From contig CAWFHD010000003.1 of assembly GCA_963815475.1 (NCBI GenBank), positions 3,658,001 to 3,722,000 on the forward strand: a stretch of 64,000 bases of DNA, written 5' to 3'. The notes beneath the pieces were generated by a model. It saw only the letters and a list, made by a program, of their open reading frames with translations. It was not told where the DNA came from and did not search any database. The position numbers and the translations under genes are program-made. Positions within the stretch are counted from its first letter, which is position 1. Each line of letters starts with the position of its first letter. Positions 24,398 through 38,000 of this stretch are shown here, piece after piece. The stretch comes from Sulfopaludibacter sp963815475 (GTDB lineage: Bacteria; Acidobacteriota; Terriglobia; Bryobacterales; Bryobacteraceae).

Positions 24398-27300
24398 TTA
24401 GCTCGCGGGATCGTAGTTCAGGTTCGGACCGAGCCACCGTTCCACTTCTGCAACGCTCATGCCCTTGCGTTCGTGATAATCCAGCACCTGATCGCGGTCG
24501 ATCTTGCCCAGATCAAAGTAGCGCGAACTCGGATGCGCAAAATACAGTCCGCTGACGCTGGACCCGGGCCACATAGCGAATGATTCGGTAAGCCGCATGC
24601 CCGCGTTCGCCTCCACATCCAGCAGACGCCAGAGAATGCCCTTCTCCGTATGATCGGGACAGGCGGGGTAGCCCGCCGCCGGCGGATTCCCCTGTACTTC
24701 GACTGTATGAGATCCTCGTTCGTCAGCCGCTCCTGACAACCGTAGCCCCACTCTTCGCGTACCCGTTTGTGGAGGCATTCGGCGAAGGCTTCCGCCAGAC
24801 GATCGGCCATCGCCTCCGCCATGATGGCGTTGTAGTCGTCGTTCTGCGCACGGAAACGGTCGCAGAGTTCTTTCAAGCCGATCCCCGCCGTAACCGCAAA
24901 ACCGCCCAGATAATCGGGCAGCCCGCTTTCCTTAGGCGCGATGAAGTCGGCGAGCGAACGGCACGGTTCTCTTCCTTCCTTGTGCGCCTGCTGGCGAAGG
25001 AAGTGGAATCGTTCGACGACTTGGCCGCGCGACTCGTCGGTGTATAGCTCCACATCATCGCCCACTGCGCTAGCGGGGAAGAGGCCGTAAACACCGCGCG
25101 CGGTCAACTGGTTCTTTTCGATGATCGCGTCCAGCAGCGCATTGGCATCTGTGAAGATCTGGGTCGCCTGAGCGCCGTACTTTTCATGTTCCAGAATGCG
25201 TGGGTAAGTGCCCTTCAAACCCCACGTGTGGAACAGTGGCGACCAGTCGATGAAATTGCGCAGCTCCGCGAGAGGGAAGTTGTCGAGTACGCGAACGCCG
25301 GCAGCATTGGGAGCGGCAATGTCTTCCTTGCGCCATTCAATGGGCGTGCGCCTGCGCCGCGCCTCTTCGAGCGAGACCAACTTGAGCTTGGGCGCGGAGT
25401 GCGACTTGCGTAGCGCTTCATAATCGGCGCGATGCTGGGCCACGAAGGCCGTCTTGCCGTCGTCGCTGAGCAAACTCGTGGTGACCGGCACCGCCCGGCT
25501 GGCATCGAGCACGTGCACCACAGGCTCGCTGTAATGCGGCGCGATCTTTACCGCGGTGTGCGCACGGCTGGTGGTTGCGCCGCCGATCAGTAACGGCAGC
25601 TTGAAGCCCTGCCGCTCCATCTCGCGCGCCACATGTACCATCTCGTCGAGAGAAGGCGTGATCAGGCCGCTGAGACCGATCAGATCGGCCTTTTCCGTTT
25701 TGGCCCGCTCGAGGATCTTTTCGCACGGGACCATCACCCCCATGTCGATTACCTCGTAGTTATTGCAGGCAAGGACCACACCCACGATGTTCTTGCCGAT
25801 GTCGTGTACGTCACCCTTCACGGTGGCCAGCACGATCTTTCCCTGCGCTTTCACCAACTGGCCGGCCGCGGCCATTTCCGCTTTCTCGGCTTCCATAAAC
25901 GGCGTGAGATACGCCACCGCTTTTTTCATGACGCGAGCGGACTTGACCACCTGCGGCAGAAACATCTTGCCCGCGCCGAACAGATCTCCCACTACGCTCA
26001 TGCCGTCCATCAGCGGCCCTTCGATTACCAACAGCGGACGGCCCAACTTGGCGCGGGCCTCTTCCGTGTCGATATCGATGTAGGTGTCGATGCCCTTTAC
26101 CAGCGCGTGCGAGAGGCGCTCTTCCACCGAACCGTTACGCCATTCTTCCGCTTTCTTTTCATTCACCACCGCGCCGGAGCTGGCAGCTTTCAGCGCTTCG
26201 CCGTGCGTCACCAGGCGCTCGGTGGCATCGGGACGGCGATTCAGCAGCACGTCCTCCACCAACGTCTTCAACTCGGGCTCAATCTCCTCGTAAACCTCCA
26301 GCATCCCGGCGTTCACGATGCCCATGTCCATGCCGGCGGCGATTGCATGATAGAGGAACGCCGAATGCATCGCTTCGCGGACCTGGTTGTTGCCGCGGAA
26401 GCTGAAGGATATGTTGGAGACGCCGCCGCTCACCTTGGCATGCGGCAGATTGGCCTTGATCCAGCGGGTCGCGTTGATGAAGTCCACCGCGTAGTTGTTG
26501 TGCTCCTCCATGCCCGTGGCCACGGTGAGCACGTTCGGATCGAAGATGATATCTTCGGGCGGAAAACCGACTTCGTCCACCAGGATGCGGTAGGCGCGTT
26601 CGCTAATGCGAATCTTCTCATCGTAGGTTGCGGCCTGGCCCTTCTCGTCGAAGGCCATCACCACCACGGCCGCGCCATACTTGAGCACCGTCGCCGCATT
26701 CTTGCGAAACCTTTCTTCGCCCTCCTTCAGCGAGATGGAGTTTACGATGCCTTTGCCCTGTAGGCACTTCAGCCCGGCCTCGATCACTTCCCATTTGGAG
26801 GAGTCCACCATGAACGGCACTTTGGCCACCTCGGGCTCGCTCCCCAGAAGCTGCAGGAAGCGAGTCATGGCCGCCACTCCATCGATCATGCCTTCGTCCA
26901 TGCAGATATCGATGACGTTAGCGCCGTTCTCCACCTGCTGCCGCGCCACGCTTACCGCTTCTTCGTATTTGCCTGCTTTGATCAGCTTCGCGAACTTGGG
27001 CGAACCGGCCACATTGGTTCGTTCGCCGATCATCATGTACACCCCTTCCTGCTGGGTGAACGGTTGCGATCCCGATAATCGCAGCGGTTGGAACTCCGCC
27101 GCGGCCACATCGGGAACCTGGATGCTGACAGCGGACGAGGCTGCCCGCAGCTCTCGCGGATGTTGCCCTTCCAGGGCCTTCGCGATAGCCGCGATGTGCT
27201 CGGGCGTATTTCCGCAGCAGCCGCCGGCGATGTTGATCAGCCCTCCGCGAGCAAACTCCCCGAGGTAGCGCGCCATGTCGGGCGGCTCCAGATCGAACCC

Positions 27301-28224
27301 CGTAGCCGCCAGCGGATTCGGTAAGCCCGCATTCGGATAGCAGGAGATGGCCGCGCTCGATTTCTCCGAAAGCTCGGCCAGAAACGGATACATCAAATCG
27401 GGGCCGAGGGAGCAGTTCAGCCCCACGGACAAAGGCTTCACGTGCTTCACGGCGTTCCAGAACGCCTCCACAGTCTGGGCGGAAATCATGGTCTCGCCGC
27501 CGCGCCCCACCGCCGCCGAGATCATCACCGGCAGCTCCTTGCCGTCCTGCTCAAACACTTCGCGGATGGCGACCAGCGCCGCCTTGGCGTTCAGCGAGTC
27601 GAAGATGGTTTCCACCAGAAGCAGATCGGAACCACCGGCGATGAGGGCGCGCACCTGCTCCGCGTAGGCCGTCTTCACCTGATCGAAAGTGATCACCCGA
27701 AAGCCGGAATCGTCGGCATCGGGCGAGTTGGAAAGAGAGACGGTGAGCGGGCCTATGGCGCCAGCCACGAAGCGGGGGCGTCCGGTCGCATTGGCCACGC
27801 GATCGGCCCATTCCCGGCACTGCCGCGCCGATTGTTCGTTGATCTCCCCAGCCAGACTGCGCAGGAACGGATCCTCGATCACCTTCTGGTAGAAGGCCGG
27901 GTCCTTACGGCCGCCGTGCTCTCGCGGATCGTCAACGAAGAACTCGCTCTGCGTGATGCTGGTAGCGCCGAAGGTGTTGGTCTCAATGATGTCCGCGCCG
28001 GCTTCCAGGAAGCGGCGATGGATGTCGCAGATCATCCCGGGCTGGGTGAGCGAAAACAGATCGCCGTTGTTCAGCAGATCCTTCTTCGAGTCCTTGAACC
28101 GGTCTCCGCGAATGTCGGATTCCTTCATCGCATAGGTGCGGATGGTAGTGCCCATCGCGCCGTCAATGATGGCGATGCGGTCCTTAAGGATCTTGTAAAG
28201 AGGATGCTGTTCTTCTGTAGTCAT
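24398..28224 (-). CDS. metH: Cobalamin-dependent methionine synthase (one indel near the C-terminus)
   Basis: MetH methylates homocysteine using methyltetrahydrofolate and B12. The order of domains is visible: homocysteine methyltransferase with zinc cysteines (GLNCSLGPD, AGGCCGNTPEH), pterin-binding domain (MIGERTNVAGS, NGANVIDICMDEG), cap, B12-binding with GDVHDIGKNIVGVVL, and the SAM-binding activation domain (CPDHTEKGILWRLLD, near the end). The last about 95 residues are in another frame; a C lost from a CCC run near 24684 explains this and restores KYRGIRPAAGYP. The merged length, about 1275 residues, is standard. I chose the ATG at 28224; a TTG at 28233 is possible. No cobalamin riboswitch is visible in the short leader. 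Confidence 0.95.
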
Positions 28225-28364
28225 GTAACCCAATGGAATTGGCGCGCACTAGTGGGAAATGGAGCACCGGTCAACAATGCTCGTTGGCTCGTCACATGCG
28301 ACGCATACTTTAATGATAGCGGTATGGCTGAGGAAATTGGATGCTTGCCGGTACTATCGCCAGT

Positions 28365-30071
28365 CTACCGGCGGTTTAGACCAATGTACTCACGGGCATG
28401 AGCCAACTGAGGGAGCGCGGGATCCGCCTCCTTCCAGGCGCCCAGGAAATCCTCATAGGTTTTGACAGCAGCCTCGCGATCGCCGGACTTTTCGAGGGCC
28501 AGCGCGATTCCATAAAGGGCAAAACCGGAATGCGGACGCTCCACTAGGGCCGCTTCAAATGCCATCTTGGCGTCGGACCATTTGCGCGCAGCGAGCATCG
28601 CGGCTCCTTCGGCTTCACCGACGGGCCGGACATAATTTGGCGGTTCACGGTAGCCGAGCGCCTTCTCCTCGTTCGCCGCAGTGGCGAAGATGGCCTTGGC
28701 CTCCTCGGTTTTCTTTTCGGCGGCGAGTAGAGACCCGCGCAGTTCGAGCGACATGATGGATACGGTGCTGAGAACTGTATGAAGGAGGGCGTCGGGCATT
28801 ACGACAAGCTTTGGCGGCCCGGACGCCGGCATCTCGTGAGCTGCCATGCCCGAGTCCTTGGTCTGCGCCATCCGCTGGCGCTCGGCATCCAGGCGCCCTG
28901 AGAACTTCTCGGCGTCCGCGAGATTGCCCGCGGCAATCGCTTCCATACCGGACGCGAAATCCAAAAGACTCCGCCGCAGGAATTCCAGGTTCGACAGGCC
29001 GGGGCGGACCGTGCTTCGGTCAAGGAGCTTCACCATTTGCGCGAAATCGGCCGTCCGAAGTGCCACCGGCAGCCGCGGATCGAGGCGCGACATCGAATCC
29101 CGCGCCGCGCTGGTGTAGAGCGTTGTCTCCAGTTTTCCGCGCGCCCCGGTGATCTTGTCCGAGAGCCGGGTCGCCTCCTCCAACTTACCTTGCTCCAGGA
29201 GATTGGCGACGGCATACATCAAATTGTGGACGTAGTTCCAGTCGTTATCGGGTTCGATGTGCTGTTCGCGCATGTAGCGCTCGTCGACGGCCAGGGAAGC
29301 TGCGAATGCCTCTGCGGCACGCGCGTAATCGCCCAGCCGGAAGTATATGTGGCCGGGCATGTGGACCATGTGCGCCGCGGCAGGGGCGAGACTGCCTAGA
29401 ATGTCCGCGCTGTGCAGCGCCTTTTCAGGGTGGTCGCCGCCTTCGAGCGCGTGAATGTAGTAGTGGTTGGCCGCGGAGTTGTTGGGGTCCATTTTGAGCA
29501 CCGCTTCGAGGATGGCGAGCGAGTCCCTGCCACCGGTGCTGTACAAGAAGATCTTGGCCTGAAGGTCTTGCGGATAAGCGGCTACAATCTTGCCCAGCAG
29601 TTCCTGCTCGCGTGAGCGGTCTGTGCGGGCGTCCGCGGCGTCGATATAGAGGCGCTCCCGTTCGCTGACGTGCTCCTTCAAAGCGACCGCCTTCGCCAAT
29701 GCCTGGCCGGCGAAGCCCTGCGCGGTGCTGTGGTAAAAGGACTCGGCCTTGTACAACCCCCAGTAGCACATGGCGCATTGCGGGTCCACGCGCACGCCCT
29801 GTTCGAACGCGCGCGCGGACTCATAGTCCCAAAAGTCATGTAGGAGGTTGAGCCCCTGATCGAACCACATCTGAGCTTCCGGGGTCGCAGTGATCTCTAT
29901 GTGGGCGTTGCCGATTCCGGAAATACGGACCGGTGGCGGTAGCTTCTCGGGAGGCAGTTCATCCTGCATTTCCATGACATGGCCGGTCATATTCATTTGG
30001 GCCAGCGCAACTGGCAGAGTGGAAGTGAGGAGAACCAGGCCGAGGGTCCGAAGTAAACAAGCGAATGTCAC
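28365..30071 (-). CDS. Secreted TPR-repeat protein
   Basis: The 568-residue protein begins with a GTG at 30071 (GGAGG three bases upstream), has a signal peptide (MTFACLLRTLGLVLLTSTLPVALAQ), and consists largely of TPR-like helical pairs (WFDQGLNLLHDFWDYESARAFEQG, HMPGHIYFRLGDYARAAEAF, GIALALEKSGDREAAVKTYEDF, quoted separately). A His-rich N-terminal segment and HMVHMPGHIY hint at metal contacts. This type is common in acidobacterial genomes. A partner-binding role outside the membrane is likely; the function is unknown. Confidence 0.82.
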   Translation of the reverse strand: MTFACLLRTLGLVLLTSTLPVALAQMNMTGHVMEMQDELPPEKLPPPVRISGIGNAHIEITATPEAQMWFDQGLNLLHDFWDYESARAFEQGVRVDPQCAMCYWGLYKAESFYHSTAQGFAGQALAKAVALKEHVSERERLYIDAADARTDRSREQELLGKIVAAYPQDLQAKIFLYSTGGRDSLAILEAVLKMDPNNSAANHYYIHALEGGDHPEKALHSADILGSLAPAAAHMVHMPGHIYFRLGDYARAAEAFAASLAVDERYMREQHIEPDNDWNYVHNLMYAVANLLEQGKLEEATRLSDKITGARGKLETTLYTSAARDSMSRLDPRLPVALRTADFAQMVKLLDRSTVRPGLSNLEFLRRSLLDFASGMEAIAAGNLADAEKFSGRLDAERQRMAQTKDSGMAAHEMPASGPPKLVVMPDALLHTVLSTVSIMSLELRGSLLAAEKKTEEAKAIFATAANEEKALGYREPPNYVRPVGEAEGAAMLAARKWSDAKMAFEAALVERPHSGFALYGIALALEKSGDREAAVKTYEDFLGAWKEADPALPQLAHAREYIGLNRR

Positions 30072-30135
30072 ACGCCTCCAAATCCCTTCACAATATCAAA
30101 AATGGCAAATCGGAAGCCTGTGATATCGTTTCAGC

Positions 30136-31011
30136 ATGCCAACAGCCCTTATCACCGGGACCAGCACGGGAATCGGGCGGGAGACCGCTCTCCACTTCGC
30201 CCGCCAAGGGTATCGGGTTTTCGCGGGAGCGCGAAATCCAGCCGCTGTAGAAGCGCATCCGAACATCACCGCCGTGAAACTGGATGTCGACCGCGACGAG
30301 TCGGTGAAGGAGGCCGTCGAAAGTGTGCGGCGGCAAGCGGAAGCCATCGACGTTCTGGTAAATAACGCGGGCGTGGGATTCGCGGGCGCTGTGGAGTATG
30401 TGCCACTGGAGAAGGTCAAAGCGGTCTTCGAGACGAATTTCTACGGCGCGGTGCGTATGATGCAGGCGGTGTTGCCCTCCATGCGCGAAAGGCGGAGCGG
30501 GGCCATCGTCAATGTTACGTCCATCATGGGCCATTTGACACTCGGCTGCCACGGATTCTACGCAGCGACCAAGTTCGCTCTTGCCGCCGTCAGCGAGTCG
30601 TTGGCCGTCGAAGTCGCGCCGTTCGGTCTGCGCGTCGCCATCATCGAGCCAGGGGTCATCCTCACGCCGATCTGGAACAAGGGGGAGGCGTTGATGCCGG
30701 AGGGGCATCCCTACGGGCCCGCCATGGGGCGGCTATGGCGTCTGTTCGAGGCCCAACTCGCGGACGGAACCTTGCCCGATGTAGTGGCGCAAGCGATTTA
30801 TTCGGCTGTCCATACCGATGAGCCCAAGCTGCGCTATGCGGTGGGGGCGGATGCGGAAGTGATGGCCCCGGCGCGTGACCGGGCGTCTGCCGCGGAATGG
30901 GCAGCTCTGCAGACCGAGCCGGACGAGGAGAAGTTCCTGGCGCGGGCAAAGGAAATGTTCGGCGTGGATCTGTACAACGCGCCGTCGCTGAATAGCCGTA
31001 GGAAGGGCTAG
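30136..31011 (+). CDS. Short-chain dehydrogenase/reductase
   Basis: The Rossmann motif GTSTGIG (8-14), the NNAG motif, and the catalytic set Ser (VTSIMG), Tyr and Lys (FYAATK) are present. Length 291 fits classical SDRs that act on retinol, steroids or other alcohols with NADP. The substrate cannot be told from the sequence. It is divergent from the TPR gene with a 64-base gap. Confidence 0.9.
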   Translation: MPTALITGTSTGIGRETALHFARQGYRVFAGARNPAAVEAHPNITAVKLDVDRDESVKEAVESVRRQAEAIDVLVNNAGVGFAGAVEYVPLEKVKAVFETNFYGAVRMMQAVLPSMRERRSGAIVNVTSIMGHLTLGCHGFYAATKFALAAVSESLAVEVAPFGLRVAIIEPGVILTPIWNKGEALMPEGHPYGPAMGRLWRLFEAQLADGTLPDVVAQAIYSAVHTDEPKLRYAVGADAEVMAPARDRASAAEWAALQTEPDEEKFLARAKEMFGVDLYNAPSLNSRRKG

Positions 31012-31012
31012 C

Positions 31013-31729
31013 CTACTTGAAAATACTCTGCTCAGAAGCTCCGAAGTGATCCGCCTTGGGCGCGCAGGTATCCACCGACTTCAGAACGATATCATTCCCT
31101 TCGCCAATCGCCTGGCCGGCAATCACATACGGGCGATATTGCTCTTTCGGCGTGTGGTTTTCCAGATAGCGCTTGACGAATGGAGCGCAGTTGACCGCGA
31201 ATCCCGTTTTCTCGTCTGTCCACCAAACCGCTTTCACGCGGAAGCTCCGCCCACTCATGGCCACTCCGAAAATGATGGAATAGGATCCGTCCTTACTGGT
31301 GGTGATCGATTGGAACTCGCCGACCTTGAATGCCAGCGTTCGGGCTTTCTGCGCTGCATCCAGAAATCGGCACGCCTCAGCCTCACAGGTCCGGTCGATC
31401 CGGAAAACATCAATGGTGACGGGCTCGCTGGAGACGTTCTTGTATTCCACCGAAATTTCCCCCCCGGCCGGCCGATATTCCTGCGACGAGCCCATGCTGG
31501 TGGCCATCGAGTGTCTGACGCCTTCCCTCACCTCAGTTACTTGGACACACTGAGTGACACAGGGTCTTGCCTGTACGGCCCGCCAGCCGATTTCCAACGG
31601 TGCTGTGGCATCCACATTCAGCGTGTAAGTCTCGCCGGGCCGCAAAATTAAGCTCGGCTTGATAGGCACGTACATCACGGCCCCAAAAACAGCCGTAACG
31701 CAGCAAAACAAAAACGACGCCCGTCGCAT
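31013..31729 (-). CDS. Hypothetical secreted protein
   Basis: From the ATG at 31729 the protein (238 residues) has a signal peptide (MRRASFLFCCVTAVFGAVMY) and then a beta-rich body with four cysteines in PCVTQC and TCEAEAC pairs. I rejected the longer frame to 31915 because its first 62 residues read like non-coding DNA. I do not recognise a family. The stop is adjacent to that of the SDR gene. Confidence 0.65.
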   Translation of the reverse strand: MRRASFLFCCVTAVFGAVMYVPIKPSLILRPGETYTLNVDATAPLEIGWRAVQARPCVTQCVQVTEVREGVRHSMATSMGSSQEYRPAGGEISVEYKNVSSEPVTIDVFRIDRTCEAEACRFLDAAQKARTLAFKVGEFQSITTSKDGSYSIIFGVAMSGRSFRVKAVWWTDEKTGFAVNCAPFVKRYLENHTPKEQYRPYVIAGQAIGEGNDIVLKSVDTCAPKADHFGASEQSIFK

Positions 31730-31908
31730 ACCCGCCAGTATAGAGACTCGGCGCAGAAACTCACTGTTATCAAAGGGCAACCTGAAATTAGTAGAAAAAC
31801 TCAACAAAATGGGGTCAGACGTGGTCAGACACCATAGCCCAAAACGGTCGATATTCTCAACCCGGTCAATCGCTGCCGGTCGCAACCCGGGGCCCCCAAG
31901 AATAGAAA

Positions 31909-31967
31909 CGGCCAACCTCAGCGCCGCCGCCCCAACAAACAGGAACGGAAAGCACCGAGGTTGGCCG
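31909..31967 (-). terminator. Hairpin terminator downstream of katG
   Basis: CGGCCAACCTC (31909-31919) and GAGGTTGGCCG (31957-31967) are a perfect 11-bp inverted repeat, followed on the minus strand by TTTCTATTCTT. The loop is 37 bases, longer than usual. It lies 18 bases after the katG stop and before the next minus-strand gene. Confidence 0.45.
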
Positions 31968-31985
31968 CTCTCACTTCCGTCTAAC

Positions 31986-34181
<2,196 letters not shown>

Positions 34182-34473
34182 GTTTCGCTCCTTAAACCGG
34201 GGACAAGAGCCCCATAGCTCTATTCTCCAACTATTCGTCCGCCATGAAAACAGCCCCTCTCTGGAGTCTGCCTCCCGCCTTTTTCTGACGCAAGTTCTCG
34301 CCTCCCGCACGCGAGCCTTCCAAGCGCAAATCGGATTGCGCCGTTTTTGTAAAAGATGATACTCCCCAGGAGCGGTAACCCAAAATAACTAGCCCTGGGG
34401 ACTCGATTCACGCACTCAAGCATCACAATCGCAGTTGGGCAATTCGGAATTGCAAACAAAGGAATATCGACCA

Positions 34474-34593
34474 ATGGATTGGTACGCAGCGTATATAGAC
34501 GCTCGCGAGCGCGGGAACGTACCCGAGGAGGCCTCCGCGGCCGCCGGGCGCTACATGGAGGAAGTCAAGCACGTGGTCCCCACGCACGCTTGA
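34474..34593 (+). CDS. Possible small protein of 39 residues
   Basis: The frame MDWYAAYIDARERGN... ends PTHA before a TGA. The composition is acidic and helix-like, and AAGGA lies ten bases before the ATG. It sits between katG and a secreted-protein gene, both on the opposite strand. It could be a real small protein or chance. Confidence 0.3.
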   Translation: MDWYAAYIDARERGNVPEEASAAAGRYMEEVKHVVPTHA

Positions 34594-34604
34594 GTTGTGC
34601 TCCC

Positions 34605-35000
34605 CTATGGGAAGCAGGACTTCGACGCCTCAAACTGAGCCTTGGTCATCACCACCCGAACTTCCTTGAATTGACCCTGCTCGTTGATTACCTGCGCGGT
34701 CGGCGGGTCCTTCTGCTCGTCGAGGACTACTTTGTAGGCCTTTTGTTTGTACATCCCGAGCTTACCTTTGCCATACGCCGGGTCGCCATAGAAGAAGTAC
34801 AAAATGGTGGCCCCGCCCTTATCGGCCTTTTCGGATTTCCAGAAGTATTCGCCGCAGCGCACATCTTCCGGGAAGAGTTGCTTGCCAGCCACCGTCTTAA
34901 ACACGACATTCTCTTTGTCGGCGGCATACTGGTCGCCCGATTGGCCAAAAGCGCATGCCGCCAGCGGCGCCAAGGCGCAGATCCACAGCAGTCTTCGCAT
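34605..35000 (-). CDS. Hypothetical secreted protein
   Basis: The 131-residue protein begins at 35000 with a signal peptide (MRRLLWICALAPLAACAFGQ) and continues with a small mixed fold (FPEDVRCGEYFWKSEKADKG, YFFYGDPAYGKGKLG, quoted separately). The longer frame upstream reads as non-coding arginine-rich sequence. I do not recognise a family. It is divergent from the large SBBP protein gene. Confidence 0.65.
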   Translation of the reverse strand: MRRLLWICALAPLAACAFGQSGDQYAADKENVVFKTVAGKQLFPEDVRCGEYFWKSEKADKGGATILYFFYGDPAYGKGKLGMYKQKAYKVVLDEQKDPPTAQVINEQGQFKEVRVVMTKAQFEASKSCFP

Positions 35001-35098
35001 GTTAAATCTATTGGACACCATACCGACTCTCCGGGTTCCTGCGCCCGTCGTGGCAGAATAGAACTGGCCCGCCCCGCGTCCTGATTCCCGAGGATTCC

Positions 35099-38000
35099 AT
35101 GGATACCCTGCGTTTATTCTCACTAGCTGTCTGCTGTCTCGTCCCGGCCTTCGCCGCCTCCCCCGCTGCGATTCCGCTCGCCTTCGAGCAGCGCGAACCG
35201 GCCCTGTTCGTCGCCCATTCCACCGGCGCATCCGTGCGCTTCCAGCCGGACCGAGTGGCCATCGGTGAGATTGCGCTGCGCTTCCTGAATGCGCGTCCGG
35301 CGCGGTTGGAAGGGATCGGTCCAGCCGCGCCCGCCACTTACATGGGCGCTACCGTGCGGCAGACGTTCCAGCAATATCCCAAGCTGGCCATGCGCGGTAT
35401 CTACCCCGGGGTCGACGCCGTTTTCTATGGCCATGATGGCCACCTGGAGTACGACCTCGAAATCGCCCCCGACAGCGAGCCTGAGGCCCTGCGGCTGCGT
35501 TTCGAAAATGCCCGCAGCCTGCGGCTAGGCGGCGACGGAGCCCTGCTGGTAGAAGCGGCTTCCGGAGCGCTTCAGCAATTGCCGCCGCGCGTTTTCCAGG
35601 CGGGCCACCCCATCCCCGCCCACTACGTGCTCACCGGCACCAACGAAGCAGCCATCCGCCTCGGCAAGTACGACCGTCGCCTCGCGCTCACCATCGACCC
35701 CGAACTCGTCTACGCCAACTATTTCGGCGGCAGCGGCTCCGATGCCGCCAGCGCCGTGGCCACCGATTCCCAGGGCAACGTCTATTTGGCAGGCAGCAGC
35801 AATTCCCTCGATTTTCCGAGCGCCCCCGGCTCCACTTCCCGGCCGCTGCCCTCGCTCATCGCCCTCACCAACACAGGCCAGACCGTTACGCAGTTGATCA
35901 TCGGCCGGGGCAGCGGCGTCACCGCCATCGGCGGCACTCCGGACGGCAAGATCCTCTACGCCGCCAGCGGCAGCACCGTCTATTACAGCTCGAACTCCGG
36001 CGCGTCATGGATCCAAACCACAGCTATTCCTGCCGCCACTTCCTCTGTCTCCAACTTTCCACTGGTGGTGAACGACATCTCCGTGGACGCCATCGACCCT
36101 TCGCGCGCCTTCGTCGCCACCAACCGCGGACTCTTCTCAACCGGCGACAACGGCTATAGCTGGTTCCCTCGCGATTACGATCTCGCGGCTTATTACGACG
36201 GTTCTATTCAAGCGTCGTCGGTGACCGTCAGCCAGGTGGATCATACGTTGACGTATGTCACCACCGGCAATCCCAACTTCCTCTACAAGAGCACCGACGC
36301 CGGCGGGACCTTCACCATGCTCAACGCCACGTTTTCGGGTGAGCCCGTGCCGCCGCCTTTCCCCGCATCCGCCATTGTCTTCACGCTGGCCCCGGGCGGT
36401 AGCGATCTCTATGTGGTGGATGCCAACGGGTACCTTTTTAAAAGCGTGGATGCCGGTGTCACCTGGCAGAAACTCTTCTATGGGATCTTTGGCGCGAAAG
36501 CCATTCGCATAGACCCAAACAACAACGCCAACATTTTCGTTCAGGACAATTCCGGCGTGCAGAAGAGTACCGATGGCGGGAATAGTTTCACCACGGTGAA
36601 CCCGCCCGGACTGACCGCGCCGAACAGCCAGGTCACGGCGATTGCTTACGATGGCGTATCGAAAACTCTGTACGTGGCGGCGGCAAGTTTCATCTTCGCC
36701 AGCACGGACCAGGGCGCCACATGGCAGGTGGCGCCGCTATCGCCCATCAATATCCATGTGCTGCAGGCGATCGGCGGACGCGTCTTCGTGGGGCTTGACA
36801 CGCCGCAGACCAGTTTCCTGGTGAAGCTCGATCCCACCGGCGCGCATCTGCTCTATTCCACTTTCTTCACCGGCAAACCAATCAACAACATTCTGGCCCT
36901 GCGAGTGGATTCGCAGGGCAGCGCATACCTCGCCGGAAACACGGTCTCCCCGAACTTTACCGGGGCGACCAGGATCTTTGGATCCTCGTCCCCGACCTTC
37001 TTTGCCGGCTACGTCGCCAAGGTTTCGCAGGACGGTTCCACTCTGGCGTACCTGTCCGGCATCGGCACATCGCACGGTCTGACCGTGTCAAACCTGGCAA
37101 TCGATTCCTCAGGCGCCGCTTACATCACTGGTTCGACCCCGTCCACTGACTTTCCCACTACCGCCGGCGCTTTTCAGGCCGCCGTGCCCACTAGCGTCTG
37201 TACCCGGCCTCGCGATAGCGTCTTCTTAAGCGTTGTTCCGAATCAACAAACCTGGGCGTACGTGAGCAAGCTTTCGCCCGATGGCTCAAGCCTCGCCTAC
37301 TCCACATTCGTCACCGGCTCCTGCGGCTCGGTGGGGCAGGGCATCACGGTGAATTCCGCCGGGGAAGCGTTTGTCGTCGGGTCCACCACATCGCCCGACA
37401 TGCCTGTCTCCCCGAATGCCTACCAGTCGGTCTTCCCCGGGCCGCTGGATAAGACTTCGTACCCCAACGCGGTCACTGCCGGCTTTGCCGCGCATCTCAG
37501 TGCCGCGGGCGACCAGGTGCTGGGCGGAACGCTCGTGGGCGGCGGCTACACCAGCTCGGTCAGTGCTATTGCGCTCGATTCTGCCGGCAATCCCATTCTC
37601 ACGGGCGCTACCTGGGGTATCGCTCCCGGAGCCACAGCCGGCGCGTACCAGAAATCGGTGGTCTACAAGTGCGCCGAACCGATCGGCATCTTCGGTCCGC
37701 CGCAGCCGCCATCGCAGGGTTACGACGCCTTTGTGCTCAAGCTCGATACCGCGTTCTCGAAGGTTACGTATCTCACCTATCTCGGCGGTTCCTGCGCCGA
37801 TTCCGCCAGCGCCATCGCACTCGACCCGGCTGGTAACACTTGGCTGGCCGGTACCACCAACTCAGCCGACTTCCCCGTGGTGGCGCCCTACCAGGCCAAA
37901 AGCTCCAGCAGCGGCTTTGTCAGCGAACTGAGTCCAGACGGTTCCAAGCTGCTCTTCTCCAGCTTCAGCGAGGGAAATGCCCTTGCCATCGACCCGCAGG

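Noticed and set aside
28225..28364. Cobalamin riboswitch before metH
   Set aside because: The leader is short and lacks the B12-box and the expected folded arms.
25633..28401. Long open frames opposite metH
   Set aside because: They are high-GC antisense frames with histidine- and arginine-rich composition and no family signal; metH is unambiguous on the other strand.
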